In this document: positions 1 through 10,488 of the stretch, piece after piece
Layout of the letters: every line of letters starts with the position of its first letter
Position numbering within the stretch: the stretch's first letter is position 1
Origin: Vibrio brasiliensis LMG 20546
Lineage (GTDB): Bacteria; Pseudomonadota; Gammaproteobacteria; Enterobacterales; Vibrionaceae
Reading direction: 5' to 3'
DNA length: 64,000 nt
Assembly (NCBI RefSeq): GCF_000189255.1
Contig: NZ_AEVS01000028.1
Coordinates: 19,390-83,389, forward strand
The notes under the pieces: generated by a model
Told to the model about the DNA's origin: nothing
The model's input: only the letters and a program-made list of their open reading frames with translations
The model's database searches: none
Translations under genes and position numbers: made by a program

Positions 1-288
1 GCCTGATTCGATCGCTTCAACGGCCAGTTGGTTTGCTCTTGCTGTATTAATGCAAATACGATGCCCCGTCGCAGTTTCACTTAACTCCCAGCTATTCGGG
101 TACTTTCGTTTCGGATTATCAGAGGTCGAGTACCACACTTTATTGCCAGGTGTGGCACAGCCAGTCATGGCTCCGGTATTGGCACAATGGATAGTGCGCT
201 CACTACCATCGGGCAAGGTGATATCTGCTAAAAAACGCTTATAACGCTTAATGAGCACCGCAGGCTCAAGTATAGGTTCAAACTTCAT
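1..288 (-). CDS. sfsA: SfsA, sugar fermentation stimulation protein (N-terminal part, cut by window edge)
   Basis: This reads leftwards off the window edge, so only the first 96 codons are present. The translation begins [20 protein letters not shown] and contains [22 protein letters not shown] and [12 protein letters not shown], which are the conserved blocks of E. coli SfsA. The family is a conserved DNA-binding or nuclease-like protein first linked to maltose metabolism; its exact reaction is not settled. It is divergent from hrpB, with only 54 bp between the two start codons, the same arrangement as in E. coli. The ATG at 286-288 is the only start that keeps the conserved N-terminus. Nothing is broken within the visible part. 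Confidence 0.94.
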   Translation of the reverse strand, partial: MKFEPILEPAVLIKRYKRFLADITLPDGSERTIHCANTGAMTGCATPGNKVWYSTSDNPKRKYPNSWELSETATGHRICINTARANQLAVEAIESG

Positions 289-342
289 TTACAACTGGAT
301 TTATGTACAATATTTACATCATTACACCATAAGGCCCTTCCA

Positions 343-2796
343 TTGTCACAACTGCCTATTCAAGGCGTGATGCCAGAATTATTGTCTGGTGTTCGCTCAC
401 ACTCACAATTGATTCTCAAAGCTGCTCCCGGTGCAGGTAAGTCGACCTTCTTTCCTCTGCAACTGCTATTGGAGCGTGTGGTTGAGGGCAAAATTGTCAT
501 GTTGGAGCCACGGCGTCTCGCGGCACGTAATATTGCTCGTTATCTCGCTCAGCAGCTAGGTGAGAATGTTGGTCAGCGAGTGGGCTACCGTGTTCGAGGA
601 GAGAATAAAACCAGTGGCGAGACTCAGTTAGAGGTGGTTACTGAAGGAGTGTTAACCCGCATGATTCAGTCTGATCCCGAGTTAACGGGTATCGATTTAG
701 TCATTTTTGATGAATTTCATGAACGTAGTATTCATGCCGATACTGCTCTGGCTTTCTGCTTAGAAATTCAGGAAGCGTTACGTGATGACCTTAAGCTGGT
801 GGTGATGTCGGCGACATTAGATCAAAATGCGCTTAGCCAGTTGTTGCCACAGGCGACGTATATTGAATCGCAGGGCCGCAGCTATCCGGTTGAATTTCGC
901 TATCTTCCAGCTAAACCAAATGAACGTCTTGAAGAGCAAATGGCTAAGCAGATCGGCTCGTTGATGGCGAGTGAGTCAGGTTCATTACTTGCTTTTTTAC
1001 CTGGTGTAGCCGCAATTAAACGAGTTGAAGAACGTCTTCAGCATTTACCAGCCGATATTCAGATCTGTCCTTTATATGGTCAGCTCGATTTTGCTCAGCA
1101 ACAAGCCGCTATCCAACCCGCTACTCAGGGGAAAAGAAAAGTGGTGTTGGCGACCAATATTGCTGAAACCTCACTTACAATCGAAGGTATCAGGCTGGTC
1201 GTTGACTCCGGGCTGGAGCGAATCGCCAAGTTTGATTTACGCAGTGGAGTGACGCGACTTGAACAGGTGCGTATTGCTCAATCATCTGCCGAGCAGCGTG
1301 CGGGGCGAGCAGGGCGGATTGAGTCAGGTATTTGCCTGCGTCTATACAGTGAAGGTCAGCTTGGGCAGCAGCCTTATGTACCACAGGCCGAAATTCTTCA
1401 TTCTGACCTATCAAACTTAGTGCTAGAGTTGGCTCACTGGGGGACACAAAACCCAGCAGACCTGTGTTGGTTAGATCTACCACCACAAAGTGCAGTCAAT
1501 CAGGCTAAAGCCTTATTAGAACAATTGGATCTGTTGGACGAAAAAGGCCAGCTAACAGAGGCGGGGAAACTTGCTGGCAAACTCGGGTTAGACCCGAGGA
1601 TGGCAAGCATGATTGCCAAAGCTGATGGATCTTATTCCACCGCTGTTGCACTCGTGGCACTACTGGAAGAGACTGAGCGCAATACCCTCGATTTCACTCA
1701 CAGTGTTCACCGCTTTAAGCAGGGACGTCATAACAAACAGAAAGTCGTTTCCCTGCGAGCTAAGGCCCTTGCTGCTCGTCTTGGACAGAGCTTTGACATT
1801 AATGATCTCGATGAGGCTATGATTGGGCCGTTGCTGGCGATAGCTTTTCCGGATCGGATTGCACAGGCAAGGAACAACCAACCAGGTCGATTTGTTTTAG
1901 CCAATGGTCATGGAGCTGAGTTGCAGGATAGTGAGCGTCTGGCTGGCAGTGATTATCTGGTGGTGATGGATCTGATCCGTAGCCAATCTGACTCTTCAAT
2001 GATCTTTTCGGCAATTGAGCTCGATATACACTCCTTATCTAACCAGTTCCCAAGTCTGTTCTCAGAGTTGGAGGTAGTTGACTGGGATGAGCAAAAAGGG
2101 CGCCTGATTGCTGAACAACAGCGTAAAATTGGTCGCTTAGTGATAGAGAAGAAAAGCTTACCAGAGCCTCCTCGCGAAAAAATGACGCAAGCTTTACTTA
2201 ATTTCATTCGTCGCAAAGGCCTTTCGGTATTAAATTGGACGCCGAGTAGTCTTGAGCTACTGGAACGCTTGCGTTGCGGGCAAGAGTGGCTGCCAGAACA
2301 AGAGTGGCCAGAGTTTAGCGATAGCGCACTACTTAACAACTTAGAGCAGTGGTTAGAGCCCTATATTCATGGTATCGGTTCAGTAAAAGCCTTGAGTAAA
2401 GTTGAGTTAGATGCCGCGTTGTTAGCCTATTTAGGTTGGCCACTTAATCAAGAAATCGATAAATGGTTGCCGGCGCACTATCAGGTGCCAACGGGCAGCA
2501 AGAAGAAAATCCGTTATCAGCAAGGGCAGGAGCCAGTGCTATCAGTCCGAATGCAAGAAGTGTTTGGTGAGCAGAGTTCTCCAGAGATTGCGCAAGGTCG
2601 CAAACGTCTGGTGCTGGAATTACTCTCGCCGGCACAAAGGCCTCTGCAAGTGACCCGGGATCTTGCAAGTTTCTGGGCTGGAGCTTATCAGGAAGTACAA
2701 AAAGAGATGAAAGGGCGCTACCCGAAACATGTATGGCCGGATGATCCTGCAAACCATGTAGCGACAACAAAAACAAAACGACAGTTGAATTCATGA
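343..2796 (+). CDS. hrpB: ATP-dependent RNA helicase HrpB
   Basis: DEAH-box RNA helicase of 817 aa, close to the usual family length. The Walker A loop APGAGKST is at residues 28-35 and the DEFH box near 124-127. Helicase motif VVMSATLD follows, then the C-terminal helicase motifs TNIAETSLTIEG and QRAGRAGR near 265-325. The C-terminal HrpB-specific domain ends in KGRYPKHVWPDDPAN, a strong family signature. The start is TTG at 343 with AAGG eight bases upstream; no ATG gives a better N-terminus. Its cellular substrate is unknown in E. coli. The stop codon overlaps the mrcB start in ATGA at 2793-2796, so mrcB is probably translated by coupling, and the pair forms an operon. Confidence 0.96.
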   Translation: MSQLPIQGVMPELLSGVRSHSQLILKAAPGAGKSTFFPLQLLLERVVEGKIVMLEPRRLAARNIARYLAQQLGENVGQRVGYRVRGENKTSGETQLEVVTEGVLTRMIQSDPELTGIDLVIFDEFHERSIHADTALAFCLEIQEALRDDLKLVVMSATLDQNALSQLLPQATYIESQGRSYPVEFRYLPAKPNERLEEQMAKQIGSLMASESGSLLAFLPGVAAIKRVEERLQHLPADIQICPLYGQLDFAQQQAAIQPATQGKRKVVLATNIAETSLTIEGIRLVVDSGLERIAKFDLRSGVTRLEQVRIAQSSAEQRAGRAGRIESGICLRLYSEGQLGQQPYVPQAEILHSDLSNLVLELAHWGTQNPADLCWLDLPPQSAVNQAKALLEQLDLLDEKGQLTEAGKLAGKLGLDPRMASMIAKADGSYSTAVALVALLEETERNTLDFTHSVHRFKQGRHNKQKVVSLRAKALAARLGQSFDINDLDEAMIGPLLAIAFPDRIAQARNNQPGRFVLANGHGAELQDSERLAGSDYLVVMDLIRSQSDSSMIFSAIELDIHSLSNQFPSLFSELEVVDWDEQKGRLIAEQQRKIGRLVIEKKSLPEPPREKMTQALLNFIRRKGLSVLNWTPSSLELLERLRCGQEWLPEQEWPEFSDSALLNNLEQWLEPYIHGIGSVKALSKVELDAALLAYLGWPLNQEIDKWLPAHYQVPTGSKKKIRYQQGQEPVLSVRMQEVFGEQSSPEIAQGRKRLVLELLSPAQRPLQVTRDLASFWAGAYQEVQKEMKGRYPKHVWPDDPANHVATTKTKRQLNS

Positions 2797-5168
2797 CCAA
2801 GAAAAACACCACCACAACCGGCAAGGCGAAAACAACCAGAACGACTAAAAAGCCAGCTGGTAAACGCAGTACAAAGTCGCCGCAGCGCAAACCTCGCAAG
2901 CCCGCTAAGCGTAGTTGGCTTAAAACCTTATGGGGCATTAGCTGGAAGGTCGGCTTAGCTGGTTTTGCTGTACTGCTTTTTGTTGGTATCTATTTGGACA
3001 GCGTTGTTAAACAGCGATTTGAAGGGCAGCTATTTGATTTACCAACTGTGGTTTATGCTCGTATCTTAAATCTGGCTCCCGGTGAAGCGATCACCATTCA
3101 GGAGGTTCGTAATGAGCTGGATGTGCTTAACTACCGCAAGGTACGTCAGCCGCGCTATCCTGGTGAGTACTCTTCATCATCGACTAAGATTGAGCTGATC
3201 CGTCGTCCATTTGAATTTAGTGACGGGCCAGAGCCAGATCGTCACGTCATGCTGCACTTCTCATCTAACCATTTAGAACGAATTCAGTCTCTTGAGAAGA
3301 AAGGCGACTTAGGTTACTTGCGTATCGAGCCTAAAATGCTGGGTATGCTGGAAAAAAATCATGACGAGCAACGACTGTTCTTGCGTCGTGACCAATTTCC
3401 TGAAGTCATGGTTGATGCCTTATTGGTGACCGAAGACCGTAACTTCTATCAACATGATGGTGTATCACCATTAGCGATTGCGCGAGCGCTGGTCGCTAAC
3501 GTTAAGGCGGGGAGAACTGTTCAGGGGGGAAGTACTCTTACTCAGCAGTTAGCTAAGAACATTTTCTTGTCCAGTGATCGAACCTTATGGCGCAAGATCC
3601 GCGAGGCTTATATCGCACTGATCCTCGATTATCGTTATAGCAAAGACCGCATTCTGGAAGCTTATCTTAATGAGGTTTACCTGGGTCAAAGTGGTGGTGA
3701 GGCGATACACGGCTTCGGTCTGGCATCGCGCCTTTACTTTGGTCAGCCAATTCAGGAGCTGCGTATTGATCAGCTTGCTCTGCTGGTGGGTATGGTGAAA
3801 GGACCGTCTTATTACAACCCTGTGCGTTTTCCTGAACGTGCAAAAGAGCGTCGTGATCTGGTATTACGTTTGATGATGCAGCAGGATATTTTGTCTGCTA
3901 ATCAATATGATATGGCAGCCAGTCGTCCACTTGATATTCAGGATAACCCGCGAATTGCCAGTCGTCAGCCAGCCTATTTTCAACAGCTAAAAATCGAGCT
4001 GGAACAAAAGGTTGGTGATGCGTTTCAGGCTGACACTGGTCTACGGGTATTTACATCACTTGACCCTGTATCTCAGCAAGAGCTAGAGCGAGCATTAGCG
4101 AAAAAAATCCCTCAGTTAGCTGGCGTTGCTGGTAAGTCTCTGGAAGGGGCGGCGGTTGCTGTAGACCGACATACTGGTGAGATTCGCGCTATGGTGGGGG
4201 GAAAACGAACGGGGTATGACGGCTTTAACCGCGCGCTGAACGCCAGTCGTCAAATCGGTTCTCTGGCCAAGCCAGCCGTCTACCTGACGGCGTTAGAACA
4301 ACCGGATAAATATAATCTTGCCACGACATTGCACGATAAGCCGATCAGTTTGAAGGGCAGTAAAGGTAATGTCTGGTCGCCAAGAAACTACGACCGTAAA
4401 TTCCGTGGTGATGTACCTATGTATATTGCTTTAGCTAAGTCGCTCAACGTACCAACCGTTGAGCTTGGTATGCAGGTCGGGATTAATAATGTGGTTAAAA
4501 CCTTAGAAAAGTTGGGCGTGGATAAAAATGAAATCCGTCCTGTTCCATCGATGTTTCTGGGGTCATTTACCTTAACTCCATTCCAGGTAGCACAGATGTA
4601 TCAGACATTGACGAACTCGGGTAAACAGGCCCAGTTGTCAGCACTTCGCTCGGTTATGGATCTTGAAGGTAATGTTCTGTTTCAGTCGTTACCGCGTGTA
4701 TCACAAACGGTCGACCAGCAGGCCGCATGGCTGACCACTTATGCGATGAAACGCGGCGTACTGGAAGGCACTGGCCGTTACTTAAATAGTCAGTTTGGTT
4801 GGGCTGCACTGGCAGGCAAGACGGGTACCAGTAACGATACCCGCGATAGTTGGTTTGTAGGTATTGATGGGCGTGAAGTGACCACTATCTGGTTGGGTCG
4901 TGATGATAACAAACCGACTAAACTGACCGGATCCAGCGGGGCGCTACGCGTTTATGCTGAGTACCTGAAACACCGAATTCCTGAAAAGCTGACACTGCCC
5001 TGGCCGCAAGAGATCAGTACCTTAGGTTTTGCCAAAACCGCGCAAGGTAGCCTCAACTTAGATTGTGGTAATGAATTCAAACTACCAGTGTGGGATATCG
5101 GTGGCTCGATGAAGCAGCAATGTGAAAACCAACCTAAACAGTGGTTGAAGAAACTATTTAGTTGGTAG
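2793..5168 (+). CDS. mrcB: Penicillin-binding protein 1b (bifunctional peptidoglycan synthase)
   Basis: Class A PBP of 791 aa that polymerises glycan strands and cross-links stem peptides in the periplasm. The N-terminus is a Lys/Arg/Thr-rich cytoplasmic tail of about 50 residues, followed by one membrane anchor near 50-72. A UB2H-like region, the docking site for the outer-membrane activator, comes next. The GT51 glycosyltransferase motif EDRNFYQHDG has catalytic E214. The transpeptidase has SLAK (nucleophile S490), SLN (550-552) and KTGTS (from K676). All catalytic motifs are intact. It is somewhat shorter than E. coli PBP1b (844 aa), mainly at the termini. It is translated from an ATGA overlap with hrpB, the same neighbour as in E. 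coli. Confidence 0.97.
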   Translation: MTKKNTTTTGKAKTTRTTKKPAGKRSTKSPQRKPRKPAKRSWLKTLWGISWKVGLAGFAVLLFVGIYLDSVVKQRFEGQLFDLPTVVYARILNLAPGEAITIQEVRNELDVLNYRKVRQPRYPGEYSSSSTKIELIRRPFEFSDGPEPDRHVMLHFSSNHLERIQSLEKKGDLGYLRIEPKMLGMLEKNHDEQRLFLRRDQFPEVMVDALLVTEDRNFYQHDGVSPLAIARALVANVKAGRTVQGGSTLTQQLAKNIFLSSDRTLWRKIREAYIALILDYRYSKDRILEAYLNEVYLGQSGGEAIHGFGLASRLYFGQPIQELRIDQLALLVGMVKGPSYYNPVRFPERAKERRDLVLRLMMQQDILSANQYDMAASRPLDIQDNPRIASRQPAYFQQLKIELEQKVGDAFQADTGLRVFTSLDPVSQQELERALAKKIPQLAGVAGKSLEGAAVAVDRHTGEIRAMVGGKRTGYDGFNRALNASRQIGSLAKPAVYLTALEQPDKYNLATTLHDKPISLKGSKGNVWSPRNYDRKFRGDVPMYIALAKSLNVPTVELGMQVGINNVVKTLEKLGVDKNEIRPVPSMFLGSFTLTPFQVAQMYQTLTNSGKQAQLSALRSVMDLEGNVLFQSLPRVSQTVDQQAAWLTTYAMKRGVLEGTGRYLNSQFGWAALAGKTGTSNDTRDSWFVGIDGREVTTIWLGRDDNKPTKLTGSSGALRVYAEYLKHRIPEKLTLPWPQEISTLGFAKTAQGSLNLDCGNEFKLPVWDIGGSMKQQCENQPKQWLKKLFSW

Positions 5169-5254
5169 TTCGCATAGTGTTGAATATTAGTACTTTACGC
5201 TGATTAACTCAGCCAGTATAAACAATCAATCGACTGTAGAAAGGAACTCGTATC

Positions 5255-7543
5255 GTGAGAAAAATAGCATGCCTCCTATTGTGCTTGTTTGGAAGTGTTG
5301 CCTCTAACGCGATGGCTCAGACAGAATCGCAGCCTGAGTCGCGAGAAAAGGTCGCTGTCGTTCTCGCGGGCGGCGGTGCTAAAGGTGCCGCACATATCGG
5401 TGTGCTGAAAGCATTAGAAGAACTTAGAGTTCCTGTCGATGTCATTACCGGTACCAGCATGGGTTCCTATGTCGGTGGCTTGTACGCTACGGGTATGAGT
5501 GCCGATGAAATTGAATCTTTTATCGAAACCGTCGATTGGAATAGCGGTTATCGCGACAGGGTTGATCGCAGTCAGCGTAAAGTACAAGACAAAGAGTACG
5601 AGGATAGATACCAGCTAACGACAGACTTAGGTCTCCGTTGGGGTGAAGTCCGGGCAAGCCGAGGCATAGTGCAAGGACAGGGAATGCTTAAGCTGTTGCG
5701 CGAAACGACAGGTAACCTTCCTCCGTTCGCATCGTTTGATGATCTCGCGATTCCTTACCGTTCAGTCGCTACGGATATTATTGAACTGAAACCCGTTGTG
5801 ATTGGTGAGGGCTATCTGGTTGATGCCATGATGGCCAGTATGTCAGTGCCTGGTGCTCTGCCTCCATATCAGTTGAATGGCAAAATGCTGGTCGATGGTG
5901 GTGTGACCAATAATATGCCAGTGGATGTCGCACACGATCTTGGAGCAGATGTTGTCATTGCGGTCGATATTGGTACCGAATACAAAGATGAAGAAGACTT
6001 CACCACTTTTCTGACAGTCGCGGATCAGCTTTCTAACTATCTGGTGCGCAGTACCACGGCTCGACAGGCTGAACTGCTGACCGATAAAGACTTTTTCCTA
6101 CGTCCGGATGTGGGTGATATGGAAACCACCGAGTTTGATAGGATGCCCGAGGCGTTTGAAAAGGGTTATCAGGCTGTCATGACTCGTAAAGAGCAACTAC
6201 AAAAACTGAGCTTATCTTCGGCGGATTACCAACATTATATCGAGCATAAACAGGATGTTCGCCGTGATCTTCGCTATGGCGACGAAATCACGGTAGAAAA
6301 GGTCGTGATTAACAATCACACTCATTACAGTGATACCCTGCTAGAGAACCGTTTAGAGCTAGAAGCTGGCCAGAGATATACCCTCAAGCAAGTCGAACAG
6401 AGCGTACAAGACCTTTACGCCTTAGACCGTTTTGAGTTGGTGACCTACCGATATGATGAAATTGATGGTCAGGATGCATTGATCGTCGATGTTAATGAGA
6501 AGTCCTGGGGGCCAAATTACCTTAACTTCCGTTTTTTCCTTGAAGATGATTTTTCAACCGATAGCCAGTACTCGATCGGCATGTCGACGAATTTCACCAA
6601 TCTGAATTCTCACGGTGCTGAGCTGAGAACTAACTTTGAAATCGGAACCGATAAGTTGATCGAAGCTGAGCTGTATTCACCCTTCTTCTCTAGCCAAAAA
6701 ACCTTTACTACTCTGGCGCTTACCTACAGTAATGAAAAGCGTAACGCACCATTAAGCGGATTTGATGATACGACGCTTGAGGCGACTAAGAACTACGCGC
6801 CAATATCGTATACCGAGTGGGTGGCTCAGTGGGCGCTAGGCTATCAAGATACTCTATGGCGACGCTTTATGGCTGGTGTACGTTACACCGATGGCAAAGG
6901 CGAGCTTTCTTCAGTACCAAGCTTTGGTGATGTCGCCTTTGAGCGCTTAGGTGGCTTTGCTAACTATCGTATCGATACCTTAGATAACTACAGCTTGCCA
7001 CGCTCGGGGTTTTATCTGGATCTCAATTACCTCGTTTCACATGACAAGAGTGTCGGCGATACGATTTTCGTTGAAGAGCAGCGGGATGAAGACACTTCCT
7101 ATGAGCTGGGTGCGAAAATGATCGCTGCTCATACTTTTTCTCGCCATACTTTGGTCGCAAATATTGACCTTGGTTTTGTTGAGAGTAAGAACTCGTCAGT
7201 ACCGATTGACCCGGAAGAGATTGGTGGGTTTCTTAACTTGTCAGGTATCCCAAGAAACAGCCTAATCGGTCAGAACAAGGTTTTCGGTAGTCTGGTTTAC
7301 CGTTATCGCTGGTTTGATAACGATTTTGGCCTGTTTAGTTCACCATTTTACATTGGGGCATCACTTGAATATGGCGGTGTTTGGTCTGACCCTGATATAA
7401 AGCTTCCAGACGCGCCTTTGTATACCGCAGGCTCCGTTTTTGCAGGGGTTGACTCACCGATAGGACCTGTCATGTTTGCTTATGGGCGTACCGAGCAGAA
7501 CTATGACTCGTTCTACTTAATTATTGGTACCACTTTCAAATAG
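5255..7543 (+). CDS. Patatin-like phospholipase with POTRA and outer-membrane beta-barrel (PlpD-type)
   Basis: A 762-aa exported protein. The start is GTG at 5255 with AAGGAA eight bases upstream, giving a clean signal peptide cut after ANAMA-Q near residue 21. A patatin domain follows, with the oxyanion motif GGGAKG (39-44), nucleophile elbow GTSMG (S68) and DGG with catalytic D214. After about residue 330 come a single POTRA-like segment and a C-terminal barrel of the BamA/Omp85 type ending in an aromatic phenylalanine-lysine tail (TTFK). Patatin-POTRA-barrel proteins such as Pseudomonas PlpD define the type Vd family, whose lipase domain faces or leaves the outer surface. It may hydrolyse membrane phospholipids; substrate and topology are inferred. 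It stands alone, 86 bp after mrcB. Confidence 0.88.
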   Translation: MRKIACLLLCLFGSVASNAMAQTESQPESREKVAVVLAGGGAKGAAHIGVLKALEELRVPVDVITGTSMGSYVGGLYATGMSADEIESFIETVDWNSGYRDRVDRSQRKVQDKEYEDRYQLTTDLGLRWGEVRASRGIVQGQGMLKLLRETTGNLPPFASFDDLAIPYRSVATDIIELKPVVIGEGYLVDAMMASMSVPGALPPYQLNGKMLVDGGVTNNMPVDVAHDLGADVVIAVDIGTEYKDEEDFTTFLTVADQLSNYLVRSTTARQAELLTDKDFFLRPDVGDMETTEFDRMPEAFEKGYQAVMTRKEQLQKLSLSSADYQHYIEHKQDVRRDLRYGDEITVEKVVINNHTHYSDTLLENRLELEAGQRYTLKQVEQSVQDLYALDRFELVTYRYDEIDGQDALIVDVNEKSWGPNYLNFRFFLEDDFSTDSQYSIGMSTNFTNLNSHGAELRTNFEIGTDKLIEAELYSPFFSSQKTFTTLALTYSNEKRNAPLSGFDDTTLEATKNYAPISYTEWVAQWALGYQDTLWRRFMAGVRYTDGKGELSSVPSFGDVAFERLGGFANYRIDTLDNYSLPRSGFYLDLNYLVSHDKSVGDTIFVEEQRDEDTSYELGAKMIAAHTFSRHTLVANIDLGFVESKNSSVPIDPEEIGGFLNLSGIPRNSLIGQNKVFGSLVYRYRWFDNDFGLFSSPFYIGASLEYGGVWSDPDIKLPDAPLYTAGSVFAGVDSPIGPVMFAYGRTEQNYDSFYLIIGTTFK

Positions 7544-7566
7544 CCTGAAGGGCATTTTTCCTTTTT

Positions 7567-7595
7567 CATCCATTCTCAAACGATGAGAATGGATG
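7567..7595. other. Perfect 12-bp inverted repeat after the patatin gene
   Basis: CATCCATTCTCA is followed by five bases and then its exact reverse complement. It begins 23 bp after the patatin stop codon. No T-run follows on the plus strand, and the T-rich stretch lies before it, so it is not a canonical intrinsic terminator in either direction. It may protect the 3' end of the upstream mRNA, or it may be a protein-binding palindrome upstream of acnB. Confidence 0.5.
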
Positions 7596-7824
7596 GGAAT
7601 GCGCTATGAAAATCATAGAACTTTAGTCTTAAGTTGCTATGTTGGTCAAAATGATGAGATTTTAATTTAAGGTTAAATTTGCTATTCTACCGCCCACAGT
7701 TTGGCCTCTCTGGCACTGTTTCTCAGTCAAAATTGAATGAAAAATATGGCATGGAGAGCCAAGTTTCCAAGGATGTTCACTCCCTTATTCTTTGAACAAA
7801 TAGTAATAAGAGGGAGGAACCGCA

Positions 7825-7848
7825 ATGAGAGGAAAAAGTCGTGCTTGA
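7825..7848 (+). CDS. Seven-residue mini-ORF overlapping the acnB start
   Basis: ATG at 7825 opens a seven-codon frame, MRGKSRA, ending at TGA 7846-7848. It runs eight bases past the acnB GTG at 7841. The strongest Shine-Dalgarno of the leader, GGAGG at 7813-7817, sits seven bases before this ATG. AcnB has its own AGAGGA inside the mini-ORF. The arrangement could couple acnB translation to the mini-ORF, or the upstream Shine-Dalgarno may simply help load ribosomes. No homologue is known to me and coding is unproven. Confidence 0.35.
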   Translation: MRGKSRA

Positions 7849-10429
7849 AGCCTACCGTAAACACGTCGAAGAGCGTGCTGCCGAAGGAGTTGTTCCTAAA
7901 CCACTAGATGCCGAGCAAGTTGCAGGCCTTGTGGAACTTCTAAAGAACCCACCTCAAGGTGAAGAAGAGTATATTCTTGACCTACTAGAAAACCGTATCC
8001 CACCAGGTGTTGATGAAGCTGCGTATGTAAAAGCAGGCTTCCTGACCGCAATCACCAAAGGTGAAGTTTCTTCACCACTAGTAAGCAAAGCGAAAGCGGC
8101 TGAGCTGCTTGGTACTATGCAAGGTGGCTACAACATCGAATCACTAGTTTCTCTGCTAGATGATGCGGAGCTGGCTCCGATTGCTGTTAAAGCTCTATCT
8201 CACACTCTACTCATGTTCGATGCTTTCTACGATGTAGAAGAGAAAGCAAAAGCAGGTAACGCTTCAGCGCAACAAGTCCTACAATCTTGGGCTGATGCTG
8301 AGTGGTTCACTGCGAAAGAAAAAGTAGCGGAAAAGATTACCGTTAAAGTATTTAAAGTTACTGGTGAAACAAACACCGATGACTTATCTCCTGCACCAGA
8401 TGCATGGTCTCGTCCTGATATTCCAGTACACGCGAAAGCGATGCTGAAGATGGAACGTGATGGCATCAACCCTGATCAACCTGGTAGCGTTGGTCCGATT
8501 GCTCAGATTGAAGAACTGCAAAAAGATGGTATCCCACTCGCTTACGTTGGTGACGTTGTTGGTACTGGTTCTTCACGTAAGTCGGCAACTAACTCAGTGC
8601 TTTGGTTCATGGGTGAGGACATCCCTTACGTACCTAACAAGCGCACGGGTGGTGTTTGTCTGGGTGGTAAGATTGCCCCAATCTTCTACAACACAATGGA
8701 AGATTCTGGCGCACTACCTATCGAGCTGAACGTTCAGGACATGAACATGGGTGATGTCATTGATATCTACCCTTACGAAGGTGTTGTTCGTAAAGACGGT
8801 GCTGAAATCTCTAGCTTTGAACTAAGCAAAGTTCTGCTAGATGAAGTTCGTGCTGGTGGTCGTATTCCTCTAATCATTGGTCGTGGCCTAACAAGCCGTG
8901 CTCGTGCATCTCTGGGCCTAGAAGAGACGGATCTGTTTGCTAAGCCTGTTGACCCAACAGCGTCTACGAAAGGTTACACGCTAGCTCAGAAGATGGTTGG
9001 TAAAGCATGTGGCGTTGAAGGCGTTCGTGCAGGCCAATATTGTGAGCCTAAGATGACGACGGTTGGCTCTCAGGATACAACAGGTCCTATGACTCGTGAT
9101 GAGCTTAAAGACCTAGCGTGTCTTGGCTTCTCTGCGGACCTGGTAATGCAGTCTTTCTGTCACACATCTGCATATCCTAAGCCAGTTGACGTAAACACTC
9201 ACCATACACTGCCTGATTTCATCATGAACCGTGCTGGTGTTTCTCTACGTCCGGGTGATGGTGTAATCCACTCATGGCTAAACCGTATGCTACTTCCTGA
9301 TACTGTTGGTACAGGTGGTGACTCGCATACTCGTTTCCCTCTGGGTATCTCATTCCCGGCAGGTTCAGGTCTGGTTGCCTTTGCTGCAGCGACAGGTGTT
9401 ATGCCACTGGATATGCCAGAGTCAATTCTGGTTCGCTTTAAAGGCGAAATGCAGCCAGGTATTACGCTGCGTGATCTGGTACATGCGATCCCTTACTACG
9501 CAATTCAGCAAGGTCTACTGACAGTTGAAAAAGCAGGTAAGATCAATGAATTCTCTGGTCGTGTACTAGAAATTGAAGGTGTTGAGCACCTATCTGTAGA
9601 GCAGGCATTTGAGCTTTCTGATGCATCAGCAGAGCGTAGTGCGGCAGGTTGTACCGTTAAGCTATCTCAAGAGTCTATCGAAGAGTACCTAAACTCGAAC
9701 ATCACTATGCTTAAGTGGATGATCGCTGAAGGTTACGGCGATGTACGTACTATTGAGCGTCGTATTACAGCGATGGAAGAGTGGCTGGCTAACCCTGAGC
9801 TACTAACCGCTGACGCTGATGCAGAATATGCGCACGTTATCGAAATCGATCTGGCTGACATCGACCAGCCAATCCTATGTGCTCCAAATGACCCAGATGA
9901 TGCTCGTCTTCTATCTGAAGTTCAGGGCACAGAGATTCAAGAAGTGTTTATCGGTTCTTGTATGACTAACATCGGTCACTTCCGTGCAGCTGGTAAGATG
10001 CTAGAAGAGTTCAACGGTTCTCTAAGCACTCGCCTATGGGTTGCTCCACCAACTAAGATGGATAAAGACCAGCTAACAGAAGAAGGTTACTACGGTATCT
10101 TTGGCCGTGCTGGGGTTCGTATCGAAACTCCGGGCTGTTCTCTGTGTATGGGTAACCAGGCACGTGTTGCAGACAAGTCGACAGTTATGTCTACATCAAC
10201 TCGTAACTTCCCGAACCGTCTGGGTACAGGTGCGAACGTTTATCTGGCTTCTGCTGAGCTTTCTGCTGTGGGCGCGATTCTTGGTCGTATCCCAACTAAG
10301 GAAGAGTATCTAGAGTACGCTGCTAAGATTGATGCTACAGCTGCAGATACTTACCGTTACCTGAACTTCCATAAGATGTCTCAGTACACGGAAAAAGCAG
10401 ATACAGTGATTTTCCAAGAGCCAGCTTAA
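7841..10429 (+). CDS. acnB: Aconitate hydratase B (bifunctional, also 2-methylisocitrate dehydratase)
   Basis: The main TCA-cycle aconitase, interconverting citrate and isocitrate through a [4Fe-4S] cluster; 862 aa against 865 in E. coli. Cluster ligands are visible as C707 (GSCMTN), C766 and C769 (PGCSLCMG). The N-terminal HEAT-like domain (about 1-160) precedes the swivel domain, the AcnB order. The start is GTG at 7841, giving [16 protein letters not shown], which matches E. coli. AGAGGA lies seven bases upstream, inside the mini-ORF that overlaps this start. In E. coli the apo-protein binds mRNA and the gene is repressed by RyhB under iron limitation; neither can be shown here. A strong terminator follows, and yacL is next as in E. 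coli. Confidence 0.98.
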   Translation: MLEAYRKHVEERAAEGVVPKPLDAEQVAGLVELLKNPPQGEEEYILDLLENRIPPGVDEAAYVKAGFLTAITKGEVSSPLVSKAKAAELLGTMQGGYNIESLVSLLDDAELAPIAVKALSHTLLMFDAFYDVEEKAKAGNASAQQVLQSWADAEWFTAKEKVAEKITVKVFKVTGETNTDDLSPAPDAWSRPDIPVHAKAMLKMERDGINPDQPGSVGPIAQIEELQKDGIPLAYVGDVVGTGSSRKSATNSVLWFMGEDIPYVPNKRTGGVCLGGKIAPIFYNTMEDSGALPIELNVQDMNMGDVIDIYPYEGVVRKDGAEISSFELSKVLLDEVRAGGRIPLIIGRGLTSRARASLGLEETDLFAKPVDPTASTKGYTLAQKMVGKACGVEGVRAGQYCEPKMTTVGSQDTTGPMTRDELKDLACLGFSADLVMQSFCHTSAYPKPVDVNTHHTLPDFIMNRAGVSLRPGDGVIHSWLNRMLLPDTVGTGGDSHTRFPLGISFPAGSGLVAFAAATGVMPLDMPESILVRFKGEMQPGITLRDLVHAIPYYAIQQGLLTVEKAGKINEFSGRVLEIEGVEHLSVEQAFELSDASAERSAAGCTVKLSQESIEEYLNSNITMLKWMIAEGYGDVRTIERRITAMEEWLANPELLTADADAEYAHVIEIDLADIDQPILCAPNDPDDARLLSEVQGTEIQEVFIGSCMTNIGHFRAAGKMLEEFNGSLSTRLWVAPPTKMDKDQLTEEGYYGIFGRAGVRIETPGCSLCMGNQARVADKSTVMSTSTRNFPNRLGTGANVYLASAELSAVGAILGRIPTKEEYLEYAAKIDATAADTYRYLNFHKMSQYTEKADTVIFQEPA

Positions 10430-10460
10430 TTAGCTCTGGAGCATTGAATAGCTGATAAAG

Positions 10461-10488
10461 CGCCCACCGTAAGGTGGGCGTTTTTTTT
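10461..10488 (+). terminator. acnB intrinsic terminator
   Basis: An 8-bp GC-rich stem, CGCCCACC against GGTGGGCG, has a GTAA loop and is followed by eight T residues. It lies 32 bp after the acnB stop codon. This is a strong plus-strand terminator. Confidence 0.93.

Noticed and set aside
2444-2938. 164-codon frame opposite hrpB/mrcB
   Set aside because: Shadow frame on the strand opposite the Lys-rich mrcB start; no family.
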